A DNA stretch of 64,000 nucleotides from Nitrospira sp. Ga0074138. GTDB taxonomy: Bacteria > Nitrospirota > Nitrospiria > Nitrospirales > Nitrospiraceae. A program made the translations under genes and the position numbers. The stretch lies in contig LNDU01000039.1 in assembly GCA_001464735.1 (NCBI GenBank), positions 1-64,000 of the forward strand. The letters are read 5' to 3'. The notes below the pieces were generated by a model. It had not been told where the DNA came from and searched no databases. It worked only from the letters and a program-made list of their open reading frames with translations. This document shows positions 9,455 through 18,494 of the stretch, piece after piece; position 1 is the stretch's first letter, and each line of letters opens with the position of its first letter.

Positions 9455-9551
9455 TCGCCGATAACAACCATGAGGGCTACAGGGTGTCTCACCGAATCGA
9501 TTTATGTGTGGCGGGGCCTTAGTGCAGAGCTGTCGAGAAGGGTGTAATCAG

Positions 9552-9595
9552 AACGCTTTTGTTAGAGGGGAAAGACCTCGGCAGAAGCGTTTTTC
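9552..9595 (+). terminator. Rho-independent terminator
   Basis: A perfect 7-bp outer stem (AACGCTT/AAGCGTT) encloses an inner GAGG/CCTC stem and is followed by a T run. It separates the gene ending at 9454 from the respiratory cluster starting at 9650. Confidence 0.65.
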
Positions 9596-9649
9596 GTTTG
9601 TCTGCCACTTCCTGGATCGCGTTACGATCTTGAAAAGGATCGGTCTATA

Positions 9650-10162
9650 ATGAACATGAGGATACGATCGATTCACGCTGTGTTGGTCATGGGTCTCGGA
9701 CTATTGTCGGGTTGTAGTGGAGAGCAAGGCGGAGAGGGGCCGATTGTCCCGCCGCCCCCAGCTCCGGCTGAATACGCCGATAAACATATGCCGGCAGATT
9801 GGTGGAGCGATGCTCAGAAGCTGGAAGAGGGCCGCAAACTCTTCATCGGCGAGACAAACCCTGATGTGAACTGTGCCAGCTGTCATGGGAAGGACGGAAA
9901 GCCCGTAAAGGCAGGTGCCACGGATTTCCGAAATCCTGAACGCATGAAACTCTATTCAGACGCTGTGTGGTTCTGGCGCATCTCCGAGGGTGTAGCCAAT
10001 ACCAAGATGAAGGGTTGGAAGAGCAAGCTCTTAGAGGAAGATCGATGGAAGCTTGTGCTTTATGAGCGGAATTTTGCACTGATGGGAAAGTCCTGGAGCG
10101 AAGAGAAAAAGCAATGGGTTGATGCCGGTGGTATTGCGGTGGCCTCGGCTGACACCAAGTAG
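9650..10162 (+). CDS. Monohaem cytochrome c lipoprotein
   Basis: This 170-residue protein starts with a lipoprotein signal (VMGLGLLSGC), so it is probably anchored on the periplasmic face by a lipid. A single haem c motif CASCH begins at residue 75. The downstream segment RISEGVANTKMKGWKSKL holds Met residues that could be the axial ligand. It opens the block of eleven co-directional respiratory genes and would carry electrons between the Rieske/cytochrome b complex and an oxidase or other donor. The ATG at 9650 is preceded by AAGGAT. Confidence 0.85.
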   Translation: MNMRIRSIHAVLVMGLGLLSGCSGEQGGEGPIVPPPPAPAEYADKHMPADWWSDAQKLEEGRKLFIGETNPDVNCASCHGKDGKPVKAGATDFRNPERMKLYSDAVWFWRISEGVANTKMKGWKSKLLEEDRWKLVLYERNFALMGKSWSEEKKQWVDAGGIAVASADTK

Positions 10163-10257
10163 CTGTATGATCACAGGAAATCGATTTTGCGAAAGATTCC
10201 AGCGTCGGTTATTCTGTTATTGAGTAGAACGAAAAGAATAGGGGGCATCGAGGCATC

Positions 10258-11970
10258 GTGAAAAAGCTGTCGAGCGGTCTCCTGGCTCTCGGTGTGTTTT
10301 TCTTGCTGTGTGTGGCAGCTGCCACCAATGTCTATGCCCAGGAGTCTGGGCTATCTTCGGTGGAGTTTCCCTATACGGGCAATCGGACGGCAGTATGGGT
10401 CGTTGCTCAGCTCCATATCTTGTTTGCTGCATTCATCCTGGGTGCACCGATTTTCGTCGTGATCTCCGAATGGCTGGGGTATCGCAAGCAGGACCCACGC
10501 TACGATCGTCTCGCGAAAGAAATCACCAAAATCACGGTGATTCTCTTCAGCATGACGGCGGTGACCGGCGGGTTATTTATTTTCGTCCTTCTGGCAGCCT
10601 ATCCACAGTTCACCACCTCGTTCATCAATCAATTTTATGTGGTCTTTGCGATTTTGTATCCGGCATTGTTTATCGCGGAGACCATCCTGATGTACGCCTA
10701 TCTGTATACCTGGGATGTCTGGAAGGGGGAAAAGAAAGGGCGGCACATCGCCCTGGGTGTTGTCTTGAATCTTGTGTGTTTACTCATCTTGTTCGTGATC
10801 AATGGCCCCACGTCATTCATGAATACTCCGCCAAAGGCTGAGGGGGTCTCGCCGCAAGATTTTCTTGCGGTAGCAACCTTGTGGGATAAGATCGCCAATC
10901 AAAGCTGGTTTCCCCTCAGTCTTCACCGGATTGACGGGAATATCGCATTCGGAGGGTTTATCACCGGGATGATCGCCGCCTATATGTACATGGGGGCGAA
11001 GACGCAGGAGGAGAGAGCCTACTACGACTGGATGGGCTTCGCCGCCATCTGGATTGCAGTGGGTGGGTCGCTCTTGCAGCCTTTCACGGGACTCCTGCTG
11101 GCCTATGAAATGTGCGATTACGATTTCTCGTTTTGTCCGTACATGATGGCCGATCAGCTCTCCATGTTTTTTGAAACGCAGGGCATGATGATCGGGCTCT
11201 TGTTTTTGGGAATCAACTATTACAGTTGGCTCAGTGTCAAACGAATCGAAGGAGCTGAGAATGTGCGGATGACCATTCTGGCTCCGATCGTTCTCGTGGT
11301 TCTCCTTCCCGCCACCATGTGGGTCATGAATAAATATTGGATTCCCGATCCAATGTCGTTGGCGTTTTTGCTACCCCTTGCACTGTCGCCATTTCTGTTC
11401 GGTCGGTTCATTCCAATGACTGTCTCGGCGCGGACTGTCATCAAGATCGGCTTTATCGTCATGCTCGCGAGCGACGCCGTGTGGCTGACTCCTGCCGGAT
11501 TTGTGGCGACGGGAACCGATATGCCTGATGAGCTGAAACTGCCTGAAGGGTGGGATTTTCTGTCGTCGATGCCAGCAAAGCTGTCTGCAATCTTGACGCT
11601 GGTATTCGTGACGGTTGTCAACTTCGTCTTGTATAACCGAACAATCAAGCAAGGCACGATTATCTGGGGGAAAATTGATTTTGCAGCACAGTTTGTGCTG
11701 ATTTTTCTGGCTTTCACATCCACGTGGATCATGGGTTTGATGGGAGCAGTCCGGTCGTTGCTCAAAAAATATTTCCATACTTATAGTTTGGTGTCGGATC
11801 TCGGCCCCGAGTCGTTTACCCCGACGCTTTCGTATTCTGCGGGATGGATTACGGCGATTACCGTCGTGTTTATCGCCGTCGTCAGTCTGGCTGCGCTTGT
11901 GGCTCTTCGGACTTCCGTCGCGCGGGTGCGAGAGCCGGAGGGAAGCGTCGTTCCCATCGCGGCCAAATAA
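10258..11970 (+). CDS. Cytochrome bd-like oxidase subunit I homolog (copy 1)
   Basis: This 570-residue, roughly 14-helix membrane protein starts with an export-like N-terminus (FFLLCVAAATNVYAQ). Conserved His-bearing helices VAQLHILFAAFILGAP and SLHRIDGNIAFGGF correspond in position to the haem-ligand helices of CydA. The quinol-binding Q-loop signature of true CydA is not evident. This fits the divergent bd-like proteins reported in Nitrospira, proposed to work with cytochrome c rather than quinol; that proposal comes from the literature on the genus, not from this sequence. The start is GTG. A paralog of similar layout lies at 15917. It is co-directional with the genes on both sides. Confidence 0.8.
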   Translation: MKKLSSGLLALGVFFLLCVAAATNVYAQESGLSSVEFPYTGNRTAVWVVAQLHILFAAFILGAPIFVVISEWLGYRKQDPRYDRLAKEITKITVILFSMTAVTGGLFIFVLLAAYPQFTTSFINQFYVVFAILYPALFIAETILMYAYLYTWDVWKGEKKGRHIALGVVLNLVCLLILFVINGPTSFMNTPPKAEGVSPQDFLAVATLWDKIANQSWFPLSLHRIDGNIAFGGFITGMIAAYMYMGAKTQEERAYYDWMGFAAIWIAVGGSLLQPFTGLLLAYEMCDYDFSFCPYMMADQLSMFFETQGMMIGLLFLGINYYSWLSVKRIEGAENVRMTILAPIVLVVLLPATMWVMNKYWIPDPMSLAFLLPLALSPFLFGRFIPMTVSARTVIKIGFIVMLASDAVWLTPAGFVATGTDMPDELKLPEGWDFLSSMPAKLSAILTLVFVTVVNFVLYNRTIKQGTIIWGKIDFAAQFVLIFLAFTSTWIMGLMGAVRSLLKKYFHTYSLVSDLGPESFTPTLSYSAGWITAITVVFIAVVSLAALVALRTSVARVREPEGSVVPIAAK

Positions 11971-12009
11971 TCACAGTTTGGAGCGCCTGCCAAGGCAACG
12001 GGAATTCGC

Positions 12010-12810
12010 ATGGGGAATATATTCAAAAAGCTAGGTATTGGATTGGCGGTCGGTGGAGTGTTGGCTGGTATCGCGCGATCGCAGGCAGTGCCGGCTGACT
12101 TTCAAGTGCTGTTCTTTGTCATCGCGCTGATTGGGGCGATCATCTTCATGCTGCTTGACGCGCAGCCGATCGGAACCATGAGTGGTGGGAAGTCCCTTAT
12201 TTCCGTCGTGGCGTTTTGGGTCCTCCTGATTACCGTTTGTGTAGCCGGGGCCTCGTTGTTACCGCAGTTTGATCCGGAAGACGAAAAGGCAAAAATCAGC
12301 AAACTTCTCGAGAAGGAGCGAAAGCAATCAACACAGGGGAAGGCGGATGAACTGATTGCTCGGGCTAAGGCTCTCGATGCACAAGTCAAAGCGCTTGAGG
12401 ATCGGCTCAAGGGTATTGGCGGAGTCCAGGCCGCGTCGACGCCTCCGGTTGGGGAGAAACCCCCTGCCGCAGCCAGTGCGAGCGCAGGCGATTTCATGAA
12501 GGTGGGTGAGGAGCAGTGGCAACTGCAGGAATGTTACAACTGCCACAAGCTTCGGGGTGAGGGTGGAAAGAAACGAGGCCCCGAATTGGATAATATCGGC
12601 ACGTTGTTAACTGTCGATGAGATTCAAGAGAAAATTGCGAATCCCAAGAGTTTTATGGCCGAGGGGTATGAGAAGGAATGGCAGAAGGGTATCATGCCCA
12701 ACAAGTTCAAAGACCTCATGGATCCCAAAGAAATGTTGGCGCTCGCCACCTGGTTGGGTAGCTTCAAAAATACCTCGATCAATACCCCGAAGCCGATCAA
12801 GAAAAACTAA
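12010..12810 (+). CDS. Membrane-anchored cytochrome c with coiled coil
   Basis: This 266-residue protein has three hydrophobic helices in the first 90 residues, a charged coiled coil (about 95-140), a Pro/Ala linker and a C-terminal cytochrome c domain. The haem motif CYNCH begins at residue 175, and candidate Met ligands occur in KGIMPNKFKDLM. Its TAA stop shares one base with the ATG of the Rieske gene (12810), indicating translational coupling. It is likely the membrane cytochrome c subunit of the adjacent Rieske/cytochrome b complex. Confidence 0.85.
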   Translation: MGNIFKKLGIGLAVGGVLAGIARSQAVPADFQVLFFVIALIGAIIFMLLDAQPIGTMSGGKSLISVVAFWVLLITVCVAGASLLPQFDPEDEKAKISKLLEKERKQSTQGKADELIARAKALDAQVKALEDRLKGIGGVQAASTPPVGEKPPAAASASAGDFMKVGEEQWQLQECYNCHKLRGEGGKKRGPELDNIGTLLTVDEIQEKIANPKSFMAEGYEKEWQKGIMPNKFKDLMDPKEMLALATWLGSFKNTSINTPKPIKKN

Positions 12811-13745
12811 TGCTGCAACCGAAGCTGAAATCCAAGGTCCGGTGCACCGACCTCGACATCGGCGAAGTCTCGAAGGTCGTGCTTGATCCGCTCTCCCACG
12901 AGATCAGCCACATCGTCGTGTCCATGAATGGTAGTGGCGAGCGACAGGTCGCGATCGGGCATGTACAAGCCGTGACGGAAGATCTTGTCCAGCTCCGTGC
13001 GCCATCCGCTGATATTCTGGCGTTGCCTCCCTTTAAGCGAGAGGACTATGTCACCACACATGAAGTAGAGATTTCACATCTCGAAGACAGCATTCATGTC
13101 ACGCCGGGCGAAGTGTTGGTGCCCTTACCCGATCTCGAAAAGAACGTGAAACGTCGCACGTTCTTCATGAATTTCACGCATGTGATCGGATTTTTGATCG
13201 GTCTGCCGCTTGCCTATCCGATTCTCCGTTTTCTCATGAAGCCCATGTACGCAGAGTTCGATAACCAATGGCTGAAAGTGGGAAACGTGGGCAAGATCAA
13301 ACAGGACGACGTCGGTGTGCAGTTTCAGTACAAGAAAAAAGTCAAAGAAGTCTATATGCCGGAGGCTGAAATCCATAAAAATGTCTGGGTGTTACGCGCC
13401 AGTCCGGAGCTTCTTGAGAAAGTGTATCAAGGCAAGGATGCCGAATTTCGGGATGCCAGAGGGAAGGCCATCTGGACGAACAAGAAAGATGTTCCCTACG
13501 TGGCGTTCTCGGGCAAGTGCCCACATTTGGGCTGTGGGTTTAAGTGGCGGCAGCATAAAGCATTAGGGCAAGTGTTTCTCTGCCCATGTCACTTGAGCAT
13601 CTATGGTGCATCTGGAAAAGTACTTGATGGCCCAGCCCCACGTGGCCTTGACGCGTTACCTGTAAGGGTATCTGCCAGTGGAGAGGTTGAGGTCATCGAT
13701 ATGGAGTTCAAGGCTGGTACGAAGTCGCAAGTTCGAATTGTGTGA
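12810..13745 (+). CDS. Rieske iron-sulfur protein with N-terminal PRC-barrel-like domain
   Basis: This 311-residue subunit carries the [2Fe-2S] cluster that takes electrons from quinol in a bc1/b6f-type complex. Rieske ligands are C237 and H239 (in CPHLGC) and C258 and H261 (in CPCHLSIY), with C242 and C260 placed for the usual disulfide. A single membrane helix (FTHVIGFLIGLPLAYPILRFL) lies near residue 120. The first 110 residues form a beta-rich domain (CTDLDIGEVSKVVLDPLSHEI) that resembles a PRC barrel, which is not part of a standard Rieske subunit. It is coupled to the genes on both sides. Confidence 0.9.
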   Translation: MLQPKLKSKVRCTDLDIGEVSKVVLDPLSHEISHIVVSMNGSGERQVAIGHVQAVTEDLVQLRAPSADILALPPFKREDYVTTHEVEISHLEDSIHVTPGEVLVPLPDLEKNVKRRTFFMNFTHVIGFLIGLPLAYPILRFLMKPMYAEFDNQWLKVGNVGKIKQDDVGVQFQYKKKVKEVYMPEAEIHKNVWVLRASPELLEKVYQGKDAEFRDARGKAIWTNKKDVPYVAFSGKCPHLGCGFKWRQHKALGQVFLCPCHLSIYGASGKVLDGPAPRGLDALPVRVSASGEVEVIDMEFKAGTKSQVRIV

Positions 13746-14887
13746 CAGTTAGCGGCATGAACATCAAGCAATCGGCCCCAACAACGGTTCACAATCCACA
13801 TCAGCCGACTGCGGTTGAAAAGCTTGTGGCCTTCCTTGATGAACGGATGGGTCTCAAGGAAATACAGGCCAAGATGCTCAATGAGCCGATTCCTGGCGGC
13901 TCTCGTTGGGCCTACGTGTTCGGGTCTGTGCTGTTGTTCATCTTTGCCATGCAGGCCCTGACGGGCATGTTGCTCATGTTTTATTATGTGCCGACGGCCG
14001 ACCACGCCTATGACAGTACGCAATATATTATCCATGAAGTCGACTATGGCTGGTTCCTGCTAAGTTACCACTTCTGGGGATCCAGTGCGATGGTAGTCTG
14101 TGTTTTCGCACACATGTCCCAAGTGTTTCTCTGGGGGGCCTACAAAAAGCCCCGAGAATTGCTATGGCTTGTCGGTCTTGCCCTGCTTGGCATCGTGATC
14201 ACCTTCGGCTTTACCGGATACCTCCTGCCCTGGGATCAACGGGCGTTCTGGGCGACACTGGTGGGTGTAGAAATCTTGGATAAGGCGCCCCTCGTTGGTG
14301 ATTTTATCGCGCGGTTTCTGAAGGGAGGGCCGACTCCTGGTCAGATGACCTTGAGCCGATTTTTCGTGCTCCATGTGATGATTCTTCCGGCAGCACTCAT
14401 GGCATTGGCTGGCCTGCATCTCTTTTTGTTCCGGGTCGCGGCTCCTGCCGGGCCGTTCAAGGGAACGGTTGAGGAGATTAAAGCGAAGACCGATTATTTC
14501 TTTCCTCGTCAGATTTGGAAAGATATTGTCGGGATGGCTTTTGTCTTTGTCGGTATCTGTGCCTTAGCCCTCTGGGAACCGGTCGTTTTATTGGACAAGG
14601 CTACGCCGGATCCGGGTGACTATCATCCCGAGCCGGAATGGTATTTCCTCTTCTACTTTCAGTTGTTGAGACTCAAGCTATTTGCCGGCCAGTTCGGTCA
14701 ATTTATGGGGGCTGTTGCGTTACCGGTTGTCTTCATGGTATTGCTCGTCGCGCTGCCGTTTATGGACAAGGATCCTGAGCGGAATATTTTCAAAAGGCCG
14801 ATCGCTCTTATCAGCTGGATTGCGATCATGGTGGTGATCGTGTTGTTCACAGTGGCGGCAGTCATTAACCGTGAGTTCCTGGATTAG
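13742..14887 (+). CDS. Cytochrome b subunit of the complex III-like enzyme
   Basis: This 381-residue integral membrane protein holds the two b haems and the quinone sites. Paired His residues occur in SYHFWGSS and FAHMSQVFLWGAYKKPRE, and again in LHVMILPAALMALAGLHLF, as in cytochrome b/b6. The quinol-oxidation motif is present as PEPEWYF. The N-terminal b6-like and C-terminal subunit IV-like parts are fused in one chain. The reading begins at GTG 13742, overlapping the Rieske stop; ATG 13757 is an alternative start. Confidence 0.92.
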   Translation: MTVSGMNIKQSAPTTVHNPHQPTAVEKLVAFLDERMGLKEIQAKMLNEPIPGGSRWAYVFGSVLLFIFAMQALTGMLLMFYYVPTADHAYDSTQYIIHEVDYGWFLLSYHFWGSSAMVVCVFAHMSQVFLWGAYKKPRELLWLVGLALLGIVITFGFTGYLLPWDQRAFWATLVGVEILDKAPLVGDFIARFLKGGPTPGQMTLSRFFVLHVMILPAALMALAGLHLFLFRVAAPAGPFKGTVEEIKAKTDYFFPRQIWKDIVGMAFVFVGICALALWEPVVLLDKATPDPGDYHPEPEWYFLFYFQLLRLKLFAGQFGQFMGAVALPVVFMVLLVALPFMDKDPERNIFKRPIALISWIAIMVVIVLFTVAAVINREFLD

Positions 14888-14895
14888 TTGATTAA

Positions 14896-15900
14896 ATGAT
14901 TGCGGAAGAACGTGAATCGATGTCTCCGACAAAGATAGGATTCGGCATCCTTTGGCCAGCCTGCTGGACGGGTATCCCTATCAAGGCCGTGATTGCTGTC
15001 ATTGTTATGACGATGGGATTGGTGCATTTCGAAGGAAGATTTGGACTTGCCGTTGTTATGTTGCTGATCAGTCCGGTCACCGTCTTTGCGATTCCGATCA
15101 TCATGGCCGTCTTCGGGACACACTTTGGTGAAGGGATCGGCCTCGAGATCCTGTTCTGGTTCTCGATTCCAGTCGATATTTGGGCGCTCGGCTTGGTTGG
15201 TCGAACATTTTTTCTTGAGCGACTCAGAAAAGAGCCGCCCGACGAACTTGGACTTGCCATTTGGTGGAGAGCGGCTCTCGTTGGAGCCTTCTTTCTCCCG
15301 GCACTCTGGGGTGCCGTGAGCTTCGTAACGGATAACGCAATTACTGCGTCTCACTCGATGGCCGAAATAGAAAGCCTGCGGCAAATCTTTGACAACGGTC
15401 TGCCGATAGCAGAACGGATAGGTCTTGAACTGACCATCTGGGGAACCATCTCTTCGGCCTTACTGATCGTCCTCTCGCTGATCGGAGTATCCATTTTTGG
15501 GCAAATTATTCGGCGGATATCGGAAAATTGCAAATCGACTTTAGAGAATTACCAAGGACTCATTACGCGCTGGGACTTGATGCGGGTGCCGACCGATCAA
15601 GGGCTACTGTTGGGTTCATTGGCGGGAGTGGGTGTGGTCATGTCGCTGGTATTTTGGACCGGCCTTCCGGTGACCACTCCGCATCCTCATGAGTGCTGTA
15701 AGAAGCCTGAGGCGCAGGCCGAACCGGTATTCAAACCAGCGGAAGCATTGAACAAGAACGCCCAACGTCTCGCATTACTGACGGCGCAGGTTGAGGCGAT
15801 GGAACAACAAAAGGCAGAAACCAAAGGTCAGAAAGAAAAGGGCAAGGGGAAGGCCGAAGGTGAATCGGCCAAGGACTCCTCTGCCAAGACGAAACCGTAA
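14896..15900 (+). CDS. Conserved membrane protein of the respiratory cluster
   Basis: This 334-residue protein is not recognised. It has about five to six membrane helices (VIAVIVMTMGLVHF, FGLAVVMLLISPVTVFAIPIIMAVFG, a helix at LVGAFFLPALWGAVSF, and two later ones). It ends in a hydrophilic Lys/Glu/Ala-rich tail of about 70 residues preceded by HPHECCKK. No haem c motif is present. It sits between cytochrome b and the second bd-like protein, so a structural or assembly role in that complex is inferred. The last 100 bases are not overlapped by the next gene if the GTG at 15917 is its start. Confidence 0.8.
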   Translation: MIAEERESMSPTKIGFGILWPACWTGIPIKAVIAVIVMTMGLVHFEGRFGLAVVMLLISPVTVFAIPIIMAVFGTHFGEGIGLEILFWFSIPVDIWALGLVGRTFFLERLRKEPPDELGLAIWWRAALVGAFFLPALWGAVSFVTDNAITASHSMAEIESLRQIFDNGLPIAERIGLELTIWGTISSALLIVLSLIGVSIFGQIIRRISENCKSTLENYQGLITRWDLMRVPTDQGLLLGSLAGVGVVMSLVFWTGLPVTTPHPHECCKKPEAQAEPVFKPAEALNKNAQRLALLTAQVEAMEQQKAETKGQKEKGKGKAEGESAKDSSAKTKP

Positions 15901-15916
15901 CTTACGAGGTGATGAG

Positions 15917-17770
15917 GTGAGGGTCATACAACAAGGGGTTAGCATAGTTCAACGGGCTCTCCGGGCCGTCGGAAGTCACGGCGAATGGCTCGCAGGTCTC
16001 TTGTTGATGGCGGGATGGCTGGCCCTTCCTTCAGTCGGGATTGCAGCAGAGGGGACAACCGCGGGTCCTACAGAGTATCGTGATATTCCTTACGTCGGCA
16101 GTCGGAATCTTGTTTGGATCGTTGCCCAGTTGCATCTTCTGTTGGCCGGGTTCGTTTTAGGCGTGCCGATCTTTGCCTGGCTGTGCGAAGTCATTGCCTG
16201 GAGGGGAGGCGAAAAGCGTTATGACAAGCTCGCCAAGGAGTTTACCAAGCTCCTGACTTCCGCCTATGCGACCACCGCGTTGTTCGGCGGCATTCTGTTG
16301 TTCCTGTTGGTGGCGTTCTACCCCAAACTGATGAACTATTTGACGGACGTCTTTTTCCCCTCCTTTTTGCTCTATTGCTTCCTGTTCTTATTAGAAACAG
16401 CGACGCTGTATCTGTATTGGTATGGATGGGATGCCATGCAGCATGGCAGGAAAAAGACATTGCATGTGTTTCTCGGGTTTCTCCTGAACTTCTTTGCCTT
16501 ATTCATTATGATTGTCCCCAATGCCTGGGCTACGTTCCAGTCCAGCCCGGTTGTGATTGCAGACGGGACCGCCCTTGAGAGGGCCTGGGCGGCAACGTGG
16601 AATCCCACCTGGTGGCCGATCAACATCCATCGCCTTATCGCGAACGTCGTCCTTGGAGGTTATATCTGCGGGGCCTATGCCGGTGTCCGGTACTTATCGG
16701 TGAAGAGTCCTGAAGATCGAGAGCATTACGATTGGATGGGGTATGTCGGCAACTTCATTGGCGTGTTCGGCCTACTGGCCCTGCCGTTTGCCGGCTATTG
16801 GCTCATGCGGGAAATCTACCAGTACAACCAGCAGATGGGCATTACCCTGATGGGAGGATTCCTGTCCTGGCTCTTCATTATCCAGGCCATGCTCATCGGG
16901 GTCCTGTTCCTCGGCTCGAACTATTATTTCTGGCTGGGGATTACCTACCGAATTCCAGGGTCAGAGGGTAAATATCGCCGGGCCATGTTGATGATGTTAG
17001 TCAGTCTGTTGCTGTGCCTTGCCGTGTGGATGACCCCGCACTCCCTTGTGGCCAGCATTGAAGAGGCCCAGAAAATGGGAGGGGCCCACCATCCCTTGCT
17101 TGGTGTCCTCGGTGTCATGTCGGCAAAAATGACGGTCTCCAACCTCATGATTCTGATTACGTTCATGAGCTTCGTCATGTATTGGCGGGCAGGGAAACAG
17201 GATACAGCTGGGTGGGCGAAGCTGGGGAAGGCAGTCATGGGTGCCGTATTGGTGTTGGCCAGCATTGCTGTCATTGTCCTCGGCGTCTGGGGGTACTTCG
17301 TGCCGGCGATTGTCCGTATCAATTATTTCTCTACGTCCCAGGTGCTGATCGTCATCTTTGTCATTCTGACGATCACGCCCTTGACGGCGCTGTTGCTCAA
17401 GAGCGCAAAAACGACGACAGAGATGGTATGGGGGAGCATGCCGCCACGCGCCGGGTATTCCTTGGTCCTCAATGCCGTCATGGTCATCCTCCTCATGACG
17501 CTGATGGGCTATGCGCGGTCCTCGTCCCGTGTCCACTGGCACGTATACGGAGTCATGCGCGATACCTCGCCCTATGCCTATTCGCCGGCGCTGGGCAGCG
17601 CGTCGTTGATTATGGCCTTCTGTACGTTTTCCTTCTGCCTCCTCGTGGCGTTTATCTTTTGGGTCGCGACCATGGGCGATAAGTACAAAGTGGCTCCAGG
17701 ACCGGGGAAGGGAGAGCTGCCGCACGGCATTCCGGCGATGGCCGGAGGGGCTCCAGAAGAGCGGTCATAG
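15917..17770 (+). CDS. Cytochrome bd-like oxidase subunit I homolog (copy 2)
   Basis: This 617-residue paralog of the protein at 10258 has a signal-like N-terminus (LLLMAGWLALPSVGIAAE) and the same opening (YVGSRNLVWIVAQLHLLLAGFVLGVP). The matching second His helix is NIHRLIANVVLGGYI. About fourteen helices are predicted by eye. GTG 15917 is chosen because AGGTGAT precedes it; extending to ATG 15791 adds a basic stretch overlapping the previous gene. Having two diverged CydA-like subunits in one cluster suggests a heterodimeric or two-oxidase arrangement. Confidence 0.8.
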   Translation: MRVIQQGVSIVQRALRAVGSHGEWLAGLLLMAGWLALPSVGIAAEGTTAGPTEYRDIPYVGSRNLVWIVAQLHLLLAGFVLGVPIFAWLCEVIAWRGGEKRYDKLAKEFTKLLTSAYATTALFGGILLFLLVAFYPKLMNYLTDVFFPSFLLYCFLFLLETATLYLYWYGWDAMQHGRKKTLHVFLGFLLNFFALFIMIVPNAWATFQSSPVVIADGTALERAWAATWNPTWWPINIHRLIANVVLGGYICGAYAGVRYLSVKSPEDREHYDWMGYVGNFIGVFGLLALPFAGYWLMREIYQYNQQMGITLMGGFLSWLFIIQAMLIGVLFLGSNYYFWLGITYRIPGSEGKYRRAMLMMLVSLLLCLAVWMTPHSLVASIEEAQKMGGAHHPLLGVLGVMSAKMTVSNLMILITFMSFVMYWRAGKQDTAGWAKLGKAVMGAVLVLASIAVIVLGVWGYFVPAIVRINYFSTSQVLIVIFVILTITPLTALLLKSAKTTTEMVWGSMPPRAGYSLVLNAVMVILLMTLMGYARSSSRVHWHVYGVMRDTSPYAYSPALGSASLIMAFCTFSFCLLVAFIFWVATMGDKYKVAPGPGKGELPHGIPAMAGGAPEERS

Positions 17771-17856
17771 AGATTAAGAGAATTTTGAGTTTTGAATTGT
17801 GAGATTTAAGTTAGGAACGAAACACAAAGAACTCAGCACTTAACATTCGAGGGCCC

Positions 17857-18480
17857 ATGAGTGAAGTCGCACAACTACAACTAATCGCACTGTCCATCAT
17901 TGGGATCGGTATTCTGATCCTGTTGTTCATCAAGGCCGTGTTTGTCAGGGTGACGGGGTTCGTTGCCATCGTGCTGGGGTTGTTTGCACTGATGTCGCTT
18001 GCCGTACCTCAGCTGGCCTCTCTGCCTCCCGCCGAGGAGAAGATCGATATTGCCAGCATCAAGACACCGACTGACATTGCCGCAATCGGCCAGACGGTTT
18101 TCTTCAGCAAAGGCCAATGTGCACTGTGTCATTCCATCGGACCGAGTGAATCAGCTCGTTGCCCGGATTTAAAGGGAATCGGCGCTAAATTGAGCAAGGA
18201 TTTCCTCTATGAAAGCCTGACGGATCCCCAGGCGTTCGTCTATAAGGATTACCGCCATGGTGGCGTGCCGAAAGAATATCCAGCCACGATGCCCGCTATC
18301 AATAAGGATCCGATCGGGCTCTCGAAGAATGAAATCTTGGCCATTATTGCGTTTTTGCAGCAAATGAGCGGGGAGCCGATCTCTGTCAGCACGTCGGAGC
18401 TTGATATGCCGGGAAAGGCGCCGTCTGTGCCGGTGAAGGCCGCGCAAGCTGCGCTTGTTGCCGACGCACACACGAATTAG
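17857..18480 (+). CDS. Membrane-anchored monohaem cytochrome c
   Basis: This 207-residue protein has two N-terminal hydrophobic helices (IALSIIGIGILILLFI and VAIVLGLFALMSLAV) and a periplasmic domain with haem motif CALCH from residue 88. A likely Met ligand is in PATMPAINK. It lies 86 bp after the bd-like gene and 14 bp before the next cytochrome. It is a probable electron carrier or subunit for the neighbouring bd-like protein. Confidence 0.85.
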   Translation: MSEVAQLQLIALSIIGIGILILLFIKAVFVRVTGFVAIVLGLFALMSLAVPQLASLPPAEEKIDIASIKTPTDIAAIGQTVFFSKGQCALCHSIGPSESARCPDLKGIGAKLSKDFLYESLTDPQAFVYKDYRHGGVPKEYPATMPAINKDPIGLSKNEILAIIAFLQQMSGEPISVSTSELDMPGKAPSVPVKAAQAALVADAHTN

Positions 18481-18494
18481 GAGGAAGGATTGTT

